From Muraenolepis orangiensis (Eukaryota > Chordata > Actinopteri > Gadiformes > Muraenolepididae), in contig CM051001.1 of the NCBI GenBank assembly GCA_027704905.1, forward strand, positions 37,170,554 to 37,234,553: a DNA stretch of 64,000 nucleotides, given 5' to 3'. The notes below the pieces were generated by a model that had not been told where the DNA came from, did not search any database, and saw nothing but the letters and a program-made list of their open reading frames with translations. Shown in pieces: positions 43,906-64,000 of this stretch. The position numbers and the translations under genes are program-made. Position 1 is the first letter of the stretch. The number at the start of each line of letters is the position of its first letter.

Positions 43906-44594
43906 TGATGACCGAAGCATTTCCTCCAGACGTAATGAGTGTCAAACTGTCCCAGGGATAACCTCATCATCCAGAAGGGAGCCCATCAACACGGATTTAA
44001 TCATTTTATTTTTGGGACACAGGTAGGATATCATTATGCATTTCTCTAATATTGATTAAAGATAGTTTATTGATCATTTTCTCAACGATTGAACGCTATT
44101 AAAAGACAGTTTCCAAACTTGCTGGGGTAGGCTATGCATATTTATATTTGCACTTAAAATTATATATAATTATAATTGCCAAATACAATATTTCAAGTAT
44201 TTACATATCGCATATTAAAATCTTGATTTGTGTGTGACTAATTCAAGAAGCTGTTGAGTTTGTGCTCCAGACAGCCAGTAGCTGGCGCTAGATACTCTCT
44301 GGGAGCCATTGGGCATGACTTCAGACTAAAAACATATCTTGGACTTTTTTTTGCATGGCAAACTTTTGACATCAAACCAAGAATTAAATGCATTCCGATG
44401 CAAGCCTTTAGTCAATGGTGGTGTTGTTTCCTGTGTGATCAGTGCAGACGCATAATTATAGAGAAACATCGTGTTAAAGAACAATGGTGGCCTGAGATTA
44501 GCTTAGATTACCGTGAAAATTAACGTCTGAGTCTGTACTTCATCTTCTCTCCTCAGAAGAAGTGTGGCCTCATTCTGATTCATTTCAATGACAT
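43906..44594. other. Unique sequence upstream of biglycan; possible 5' exon unproven
   Basis: 43906-44022 ends in ACACAG followed by GTAGG, a donor-like context. A non-coding first exon of bgn would be expected somewhere upstream of 48141. This is a position-based guess. Nothing else was recognised. Confidence 0.25.
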
Positions 44595-44597
44595 AAA

Positions 44598-45016
44598 GTG
44601 CAGCCCCTAGTTAAGTACTGTACTGTACAGATACTTCAGCCCCCAGTTAAGTACTGTACTGTACAGATACTTCAGCCCCTAGTTAAGTACTGTACTGTAC
44701 AGATACTTCAGCCCCTAGTTAAGTACTGTACTGTACAGATACTTCAGCCCCTAGTTAAGTACTGTACTGTACAGATACTTCAGCCCCTAGTTAAGTACTG
44801 TACTGTACAGATACTTCAGCTCCTAGTTAAGTACTGTACTGTACAGATACTTCAGCCCCTAGTTAAGTACTGTACTGTACAGATACTTCAGCCCCTAGTT
44901 AAGTACTGTACTGTACAGATACTTCAGCCCCTAGTTAAGTACTGTACTGTACAGATACTTCAGCCCCTATTTAAGTACTGTACTGTACAGATACTTCAGC
45001 CCCTAGTTAAGTACTG
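44598..45016. repeat. 36-bp minisatellite
   Basis: About twelve nearly identical units of CCCCTAGTTAAGTACTGTAC plus TGTACAGATACTTCAG. It includes the palindrome GTACTGTACTGTAC. The 36-bp period gives an endless open frame. Confidence 0.97.
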
Positions 45017-45464
45017 ATAATTCCTCTTGGGCCAATTATCACTCATTATACAAAGAGACATGTGTTTTGTCCTGAGAGGACGCTGCAGACGAACAACACA
45101 ACTGAGTTGTGAGCTGCTTGACCTCTGTGTCCACTAAATGTTTATTTTGACGACTTGAGTTCTATCCATCATCACCACACCCGCTTTAAACAATTAGCAG
45201 AACTTTTACAAGTGAATTCAACTGAAACTTTGATGTAAATATTGTTCATTCCTTCCTTTCTCCATTCCTCCCTCCATTACTTCCTTCCTTACTTCCTTTC
45301 ATTTTTATTTAGTGTGTAATTTTCTTTCTTTCCCTTTCATTAGTTATCTTTTATCATATCTTTCTTTCAATTCTTTCTTCCTTCCTTCTTCTCTTTGACA
45401 GCCACATTGGGGAGAGTTGTTATTGTCCACTTACTTCAGCCACTAGATCTGATCGTAGCTCTGA
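45017..45464. other. Unassigned sequence with TTCC/TTTC-rich stretch
   Basis: Pyrimidine-rich at 45250-45400. No gene seen. Confidence 0.5.
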
Positions 45465-46250
45465 TCATAGCACTGACTCTGGGTGTAGCCCTGTAGTCTG
45501 GGTGTAGCTCTGTAGTCTGGGTGTAGCCCTGTAGTCTGGGTGTAGCTCTGTACTCTGGGTGTAGCTCTGTACTCTGGGTGTAGCCCTGTAGTCTGGGTGT
45601 AGCTCTGTACTCTGGGTGTAGCCCTGTAGTCTGGGTATAGCCCTGTACTCTGGGTGTAGCCCTGTAGTCTGGGTGTAGCCCTGTAGTCTGGGTGTAGCTC
45701 TGTACTCTGGGTGTAGCCCTGTAGTCTGGGTGTAGCCCTGTAGTCTGGGTGTAGCCCTGTACTCTGGGTGTAGCCCTGTAGTCTGGGTGTAGCTCTGTAG
45801 TCTGGGTGTAGCTCTGTAGTCTGGGTGTAGCACTGTACTGTGGGTGTAGCTCTGTAGTCTGGGTGTAGCCCTGTAGTCTGGGTGTAGCCCTGTAGTCTGG
45901 GTGTAGCCCTGTACTCTGGGTGTAGCTCTGTAGTCTGGGTGTAGCTCTGTACTCTGGGTGTAGCCCTGTAGTCTGGGTGTAGCTCTGTAGTCTGGGTGTA
46001 GCCCTGTACTCTGGGTGTAGCCCTGTACTCTGGGTGTAGCTCTGTAGTCTGGGTGTAGCTCTGTAGTCTGGGTGTAGCACTGTACTCTGGGTGTAGCTCT
46101 GTAGTCTGGGTGTAACCCTGTAGTCTGGGTGTAGCTCTGTAGTCTGGGTTTAGCCCTGTACTCTGGGTGTAGCCCTGTAGTCTGGGTGTAGCACTGTACT
46201 GTGGGTGTAGCGCTGTAGTCGGGGTGTAGCTCTGTAGTCTGGGTGTACCT
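45465..46250. repeat. 19-bp minisatellite
   Basis: About 40 units of TGTAGTCTGGGTGTAGCCC, with TCT/ACT and CCC/CTC variants. The minus-strand frame repeats every 57 bases and is not a gene. Confidence 0.95.
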
Positions 46251-47235
46251 CTGGGTGTAGCTCTGGGTGTAGCTTTGTACTCTGAGCCTAGCTCTGTGCT
46301 CTGGGTGTAGCTCTAAGTGTACATCTGTGCTCTGGGTGTAGCTCTGGGTGTAGATATGTGCTTTGGGTGTAGCTCTATACTCTGGGTGTAGCTCTGTGCT
46401 CTGGGTGTAGCTCTGGGTGAAGCTCTGTACTCTGAGCGTAGCTCTGTGCTCTGGGTGTAGCTCTGGGTGTACCTTTGGGTGTAGCTCTGGGTATAGATAT
46501 GTGCTCTAGGTGTATCTCTGTACTCTGGGTGAAGCTCTGGGTGTAGCTCTGGGTGAAGCTCTGGGTGTAGCTCTATACTCTGGGTTTAGATCTGGGTGTA
46601 ACTCTGGGTGTAGATCTGTACTCTGGGTGTAGCACTATACTCTGGGTGTAGTTCTTGGTGTAACTAGGTGTAGCTCTAAGTGTAGCTCTGGGTGTAGCTC
46701 TAAGTGTAGCTCTGGGTGTTGCTCTGGGTGTAGCTCTGGGTGTAGCTCTGGGTGTAGCTCTAAGTGTAGCTCTGGGGGTTGCTCTGGGTGTAGCTCTGGG
46801 TGTAGCTCTGGGTGTAGCTCTGGGGGTTGCTCTGTGTGTAGCTCTGTGTGTAGCTCTGGGTGTAGCTCTGGGTGTAGCTCTGGGTGTAGCTCTGGGGGTT
46901 GCTCTGGGTGTAGCTCTGGGTGTAGCTCTGTGTGTAGCTCTGGGTGTAGCTCTGGTGTAGCTCTGGGTGTAGCTCTAAGTGTAGCTCTGGGGGTTGCTCT
47001 GGGTGTTGCTCTGGGTGTAGCTCTGGGTGTAGCTCTGGGGGTTGCTCTGTGTGTAGCTCTGTGTGTAGCTCTGTGTGTAGCTCTGGGTGTAGCTCTGGGG
47101 GTTGCTCTGGGTGTAGCTCTGGGTGTAGCTCTGTGTGTAGCTCTGGGTGTAGCTCTGGGTGTAGCTCTGGGTGTAGCTCTGGGTGTAGCTCTGGGGGTTG
47201 CTCTGGGTGTAGCTCTGGGTGTAGCTCTGGGTGTA
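46251..47235. repeat. 12-bp minisatellite derived from the 19-bp array
   Basis: A transitional zone (46250-46680) mixes units, then units of GGGTGTAGCTCT dominate. The shorter unit equals the 19-bp unit without its GTACTCT-like part. The 12-bp period keeps all frames open. Confidence 0.95.
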
Positions 47236-47356
47236 GCGCAGAACGGCACACAACCACATCGAAGCTGGAGGGCAACAGTGAAGCTGCCAGTTCCTTTTTT
47301 AGAGAAAGAAGAAACCAAATTACATTTAACAGGACTGGCTCCGCTTAGCTGCTCAC

Positions 47357-47715
<359 letters not shown>

Positions 47716-47718
<3 letters not shown>

Positions 47719-48140
47719 CTCATCTCCTCAACTCCTTATCTCCTCGCATCCTCATCTCCTCACCTCCTTACCTTCTCATCATCTCATCTCCTCACCTCCT
47801 CATCTCCTTACCTCCACACCTCCTTACCTCCTCACCTCCTCACCTCCTCACCTCCTCACCTCCTCATCTCCTCACCTCCTCACCTCCTCATCATCTCATC
47901 TCCTCACCTCCTCATCTCCTTACCTCCTCCCCTCCTCATCTTCTTACCTCCCCACCTCCTTACCTCCTCACCTCCTCATCTCCTCACCTCCTCACCTCCT
48001 TACCTCCTCATCATCTCATCTCCTCACCTCCTCATCTCCTTACCTCCTCCCCTCCTCATCTTCTTACCTCCTCACCTCCTCACCTCCTCACCTCCTCACC
48101 TCCTCACCTCCTCACCTCCTCATCTCCTCACCTCCTCCAG
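47716..48140. repeat. Pyrimidine-rich CTCCTCACCT minisatellite abutting bgn exon
   Basis: About 40 units of roughly 10 bp (CTCCTCACCT and CTCCTTACCT). Its last unit supplies the CCTCCTCCAG acceptor of the first bgn coding exon. Confidence 0.95.
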
Positions 48141-48147
48141 GGGGTGA

Positions 48148-59141
<10,994 letters not shown>

Positions 59142-59562
59142 AGCGATAGATAGGGAGGAGAGAGAGGGAGAGAGGGAGAGAGAGAGGGGGGGAGCGAGGG
59201 AGAATGGGAAAGAGGAGAGAGAGGGAGAGAGGGGGGGAGAAAAGAGAGGGAGAGAGAGAGAGGGGAAGAGGAGAGAGGGGGAGAGAGGGAGAGGGGAAAA
59301 GAGAGGGGGAGAGAAAGAGAGGGAGAGAGAAAGGGAGAGAGAGGGGGAGAGAGAGGGAGAGGGAGAAGAGGGAGCGAGGGGGGAGGGAGAGAGGAAGAGA
59401 GGCAGAGAGAGGGGGAGAGGAGAGAGGGGGAGAGGGGAAGAGGAGTGAAGGAATTAAGGGAAAGGAGAGCGGGAGAGCGGGAGAGCGGGAGAGAGGGAGA
59501 GAGGGAGAGAGAGGGGGAGAGAGAGAGGGGGGGAGCAAGGGAGAGAGGGGGAGAGAATCAGA
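59142..59562. repeat. Polypurine tract in bgn 3' UTR
   Basis: Starts within 15 bases of the stop codon and runs for about 420 bases, nearly all A and G (GAGAGAGGGAGAGAGGGGG-like), with few pyrimidines. Confidence 0.95.
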
Positions 59563-60050
59563 GAGAACAATTATGGAATGGATTAAATCTTGTATTTTTA
59601 TAGAATGGTGGAGAGAGAAATAAAAAGTTGAAATAGTTAGTAGATAATTACCCTGATCCCACTAATCTATCTTCAGTGAGGAGGAGACAAGGAGAAGATG
59701 AACAGAGTGATGAACACTCACCTGATGGTCACTTTAGGACTACATCATGAATTAAACACAGGGAGCTTTTTATAATTCCATTTTACACAACAACTTTTCT
59801 TATTTTAACACATTGTTTTGGATGAGTCACTTTTTGTTGGTTACCATTTTGTACATGAAAACAATATTTTTGAATATTTGTACTTGGTGCTGATTTCTGT
59901 TCATCAGAATTTGGGAAGTTGCAATTGTGTTGGTTTGAGATTCTGTGATCCAACTGTACTGTAATAAACTAAAATAAGAATAAATTAAAACTGTTATTAA
60001 CTATCTGTGAACAGACCGTACCATTCTTATTTCAACAATCCAACCCCTCG
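59563..60050 (+). promoter_or_regulatory. bgn 3' UTR and likely polyadenylation region
   Basis: AT-rich sequence with AATAAA-type signals at about 59619 (AAATAAAAAG), 59963 (TAATAAACT) and 59980 (GAATAAATT). The last cluster is the best candidate for the transcript end. Confidence 0.55.
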
Positions 60051-60300
60051 TGTCCTCTGAATGGTACAGTCTGAGACCACCCCTTTCATGTCTTCTGAAT
60101 GGTACAGTCTGAGACCACCCCTCTCATGTCTTCTGAATGGTACAGTCTGAGACCACCCCTCTCGTGTCTTCTGAATGGTACAGTCTGGTACCACCCCTCT
60201 CATGTCCTCTGAATGGTACGGTCTGGTACCACCCCTCTCATGTCCTCTGAATGGTACAGTCTGAGACTACCCCTCTCGTGTCCTCTGAATGGTACGGTCC
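60051..60300. repeat. Minisatellite, about 42-bp unit
   Basis: About six units with TCTTCTGAATGGTACAGTCT and GAGACCACCCCTCTC. Confidence 0.93.
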
Positions 60301-60544
60301 TCTGTTGACGTGATACTGTAATGGACGACGATGCTGTAGCGTGAAAGAGTCCGCAGCTGTTAGTGAATGAGAAGAGAGTAGACATATTAGAGAGAGAGAA
60401 ACGCTCTCATAAAGAGAAGATCGATATTAGTCCGGGTAGAGAGAGACACTCTTAACGAGAACAAACGACTCGTTTCGATCGTCCGGACCAGCTGCTCCTG
60501 ATGGGGGCCGAACATCATCTGTTGAAGACGGGGGCTTGATTTAA

Positions 60545-61330
60545 CATGTAGGGGGAGATGGGGTGAGTACCGGGGGGAGGTACTGGGGAGATACTGGGGA
60601 GATGGGGTGAGTACCGGGGGGAGGTACTGGGGAGATACTGGGGAGATGGGGTGAGTACCGGGGGGAGATACTGGGGAGATGGGGTGAGTACCGGGGGGAG
60701 ATACTGGGGAGTGTAGGGTGAGTACCGGGGGGAGATACTGGGGAGATACTGGGCAGATGGGGTGAGTACCGGGGGAGATACTGGGGAGTGTAGGGGGAGA
60801 TGGGGTGAGTACCGGGGGGAGATACTGGGGAGATGGGGTGAGTACCGGGGGGAGATACTGGGGAGTGTAGGGGGAGATGGGGTGAGTACCGGGGGGAGAT
60901 ACTGGGGAGATGGGGTGAGTACCGGGGGGAGATACTGGGGAGTGTAGGGGGAGATGGGGTGAGTACCGGGGGGAGAGATACTGGGGAGATGGGGTGAGTA
61001 CCGGGGGGAGATACTGGGGAGTGTAGGGGGAGATGGGGTGAGTACCGGGGGGAGATACTGGGGAGATGGGGTGAGTACCGGGGGGAGATACTGGGGAGTG
61101 TAGGGGGAGATGGGGTGAGTACCGGGGGGAGATACTGGGGAGTGTAGAGGGAGATGGGGTGAGTACCGGGGGGAGATACTGGGGAGTGTAGGGGGAGATG
61201 GGGTGAGTACCGGGGGAGATACTGGGGAGTAGGGGGAGATGGGGTGAGTACCGGGGGGAGATACTGGGGAGTAGGGGGAGATACTGGGGAGTAGGGGGAG
61301 ATGGGGTGAGTACCGGGGGAAGAAACTGGA
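60545..61330. repeat. G-rich minisatellite, composite unit
   Basis: Units combine GATGGGGTGAGTACCGGGGG, GAGATACTGGGGAG and an optional TGTAGGGG element, giving a higher-order pattern. The G runs on the plus strand could form G-quadruplexes. The long minus-strand proline-rich frames are translations of the repeat. Confidence 0.95.
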
Positions 61331-61559
61331 AAGTAACGGGGAGAAGGTGGAGATACTGGAGAGTAGAGGGGGAGTAGAGATACAAGATACACAATTTTTA
61401 AGTACATAGGAATGCTTACTCCCCGTTCTGTCCCGCAGTATATCTCAAAAACAACACTATAAAAATAATATATTCAATAAAATAAACCAAAAAACAGCAG
61501 CAAAGTATGACAGTGTAATGTTAATGACAATGTTATGAAAGTGGCAGCACTCCTAGCAG

Positions 61560-62860
61560 TTCAGTAGGTCACTGCCTGTGGATAAAAAATATCGTAGTTC
61601 TTGTACTGATGCTGCACAACCGGCGACCAGGTGGTAGGGGGGAGAAGAGATGGAGCCCAGGGTGGTTGCGGTCCTTTATAATGGACATGGCCTTCTTCCG
61701 ACATCTGGTCCTAAAGATCTCCTCAATGCATGGAAGTGCACACCCGATGATCTTCTCTGCCGTCCTCACGACCCTCTAGATGGCTTTCTTGTCCCTTTCA
61801 GTGGTGTTGCCGTACCACACGGTGAAGCCACCCGTCAGGACGCTCTCTACGGTGCCACGGTAGAAGTTCACTAGCCACCTCTGGCCTATACCGCTTCTCC
61901 TGAGGCACCACAGAGCATAGAGGCGCTGGTGTGTCTTCTTCAGCATGACCTCCGCGTTGCGGGTCCACGCCAGGTCATCGGAAATCTGTAGTCCCAGGAA
62001 ACGGAAGCAGCTGACGTCTTCCACCGGTGTCCCGTCCAGGCTGATGGTGGAGTGGGTGCCCAGGTGGCTTCTTAAGTCCACAATGAGCTCATTGGTCTTG
62101 CTGACATTCAGTGCATTAAGGCTGTTGTCCTCGCACCATCGCGTCAGCCGGACTACCTCATCTCTGTACTCTTTTTCGTCGTCCTCGCTTATCAGGCCGA
62201 TGACTGTGGCGTCGTCTGCAAACTTGATAATCCAATTATTGCTGTACGTTGCAGTACAGTCATGTGTGTACAGCGAGTATAGCCGGGGACTGAGGCAGCA
62301 GCCTTGGGGTGCTCAAGTGTTGAGGACCAGAGTGAATGAGATGTTGTATGTCTAGGATCGAGTGGGTCTTGGAACTCGGGGATGAAAATGTTAATATGCA
62401 ACATTACAAGTTCCTCCAGGCACTTCATGTCTATGGGTGTTAAAGCCACTGGACGCTCTTTGTAGCATGCTGGGATGACAGACTGTTGCAGTGATGCGTT
62501 GTATATGTCCATGAACACAGGAGCCAGCTGGTCAGCGCAAACTGTCTGGGCCAGCTGCCTTCCCTACCTTCACCCTCCTGAAAGTTCTGCGGACAGTTGT
62601 AGAACCTAGACCTCTGGGTGAATGTTCAAGTTGTTGGTCAGCGGAGTTCCCACTTTCAAAGCTCCCCTTGTAGTTGGAGAGGACCCTCAGACCTTGTCAC
62701 ATATGTCTAGGGTCAGAGCCCCGAACTGTCATTCCAGATTGTTTTTGTAATCCAATTGACCTTCTTGATGGCTTTTCGGAGTTCATACTTGGCCTTCTTG
62801 TAGTGATCGGAGTCGCCTGTTGTGAAAGCGGTACTCCGTTCCTTTACTTTGTTCCGTACA
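61560..62860 (-). mobile_element. L2/Rex1-type LINE fragment
   Basis: Minus-strand frames contain CYKERPVALTPIDMKCLEE, DGTPVEDVSCFRFLGLQISD, WLVNFYRGTVESVLTGGF, WYGNTTERDKKA and SPLPPGRRL, with several stops and a frameshift. It is the same family as 36577-37090. Confidence 0.88.
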
Positions 62861-62883
62861 TGTAACAAGGTGTGTTTAACAGT

Positions 62884-63020
62884 GTGTGTCCAGCCGTGTG
62901 TTTAACAGTGTGTCCAGCCGTGTGTTTAACAGTGTGTCCAGCCGTGTGTTTAACAGTGTGTCCAGCCGTGTGTTTAACAGTGTGTCCAGCCGTGTGTTTA
63001 ACAGTGTGTGTTTAACAGTG
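62884..63020. repeat. 24-bp minisatellite
   Basis: About five to six units of GTGTTTAACAGTGTGTCCAG plus CCGT. Confidence 0.95.
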
Positions 63021-63272
63021 TGTTACTACTCTGTCATAAGCATATCATTTGCTATCTGCTCCAGTTGTATTTCTAACAGAACCAGCAGTACCAGCCTGGT
63101 TGAGATCAAATGTTGTTCCTGATTAATGATTATTGATCACCTGATTCATCTGAAAACATGTTACTGTTTGTTGATTATTGTTGTTACTGTACAAGGGACT
63201 ACCTTGTGATATATATATCCATGGTTATTCAATTGTGTCTTGTTGGGTTTAAGGAGGAAGAGGAGAGCTGAA

Positions 63273-64000
63273 GAACCTCTGGTCCAGGAAGCATTCTCAG
63301 GTAGATATTAACATGTTGATCTCAGGTAGATATTAACATGTTGATCTCAGGTAGATATTACCATGAAGGTGATCTCAGGTAGATATTAACATGTTGATCT
63401 CAGGTAGATATTAACATGTTGATCTCAGGTAGATATTAACATGAAGGTGATCTCAGGTAGATATTACCATGAAGGTGATCTCAGGTAGATATTAACATGT
63501 TGATCTCAGGTAGATATTACCATGAAGGTGATCTCAGGTAGATATTAACATGTTGATCTCAGGTAGATATTAACATGTTGATCTCAGGTAGATATTAACA
63601 TGAAGGTGATCTCAGGTAGATATTACCATGAAGGTGATCTCAGGTAGATATTAACATGTTGATCTCAGGTAGATATTAACATGAAGGTGATCTCAGGTAG
63701 ATATTAACATGAAGGTGATCTCAGGTAGATATTAACATGTTGATCTCAGGTAGATATTAACATGAAGGTGATCTCAGGTAGATATTAACATGTAGATGAT
63801 CTCAGGTAGATATTAACATGTTGATCTCAGGTAGATATTAACATGTTGATCTCAGGTAGATATTAACATGAAGGTGATCTCAGGTAGATATTAACATGAA
63901 GGTGATCTCAGGTAGATATTAACATGAAGGTGATCTCAGGTAGATATTAACATGTAGGTGATCTCAGGTAGATATTAACATGTTGATCTCAGGTAGATAT
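63273..64000. repeat. Minisatellite, 24- and 27-bp units, to window end
   Basis: Units of GATCTCAGGTAGATATTAAC followed by ATGTT (24-25 bp) or ATGAAGGT (27-28 bp) alternate irregularly. It continues past the window. Confidence 0.96.

Noticed and set aside
44254..44523. 89-codon frame as a novel gene
   Set aside because: No domain, no codon bias evidence and no splice context; it is probably chance in unique sequence.
44598..45016. CRISPR-like regular array
   Set aside because: Units are contiguous and nearly identical with no variable spacers, and the context is a vertebrate genome.
60387..61407. Proline-rich secreted protein on the minus strand
   Set aside because: Translation of the G-rich minisatellite; two overlapping frames are equally open, which argues against selection on either.

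Overview
This is vertebrate, almost certainly teleost fish, nuclear DNA. The signs are an intron-split biglycan gene, Rex3-type and L2/Rex1-type LINEs, BEL/Pao and Ty3/gypsy elements, a fish endogenous retrovirus-like family, hAT and THAP/SWIM DNA transposons, and an extreme load of micro- and minisatellites. There is no operon-like organisation. The species cannot be named from the sequence alone.

Layout: 1-2376 holds a minisatellite, a cluster of four long palindromes and simple repeats. 2377-7260 holds pieces of an endogenous retrovirus-like family: a 5' LTR with primer-binding site, then a second copy on the minus strand whose 3' LTR is swollen by about 31 tandem 33-bp units. 7935-8894 is a non-autonomous DNA transposon. 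9319-9444 is an exon matching the first coding exon of rnd1 (Rho family GTPase). It is followed by a broken CDK-like kinase gene (exons from 10226) split by a Rex3 LINE with an exact 11-bp target duplication. 16338-21003 is a very young minus-strand gypsy element (LTRs differ at one base). 22302-23335 is a LINE fragment whose coding sequence became a 75-bp minisatellite.

23380-36555 reads as a single retrovirus-like provirus remnant that has been split by two LINEs, a hAT element, a THAP/SWIM transposon composite and a third LINE sitting inside its 3' LTR. 36577-42920 contains LINE, BEL/Pao and gypsy debris and a telomere-like minisatellite. 43039-48140 is almost wholly tandem repeat.

The only convincingly intact cellular gene is biglycan (bgn), with coding exons from 48148 to 59141 on the plus strand. 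Its first coding exon is squeezed between a pyrimidine-rich and a purine-rich repeat, its first intron holds two LINEs, and its 3' UTR opens with a polypurine tract of about 420 bp. The last 4 kb are minisatellites and a LINE fragment. Most long open frames in the window are translations of tandem repeats or transposon remnants, not genes.
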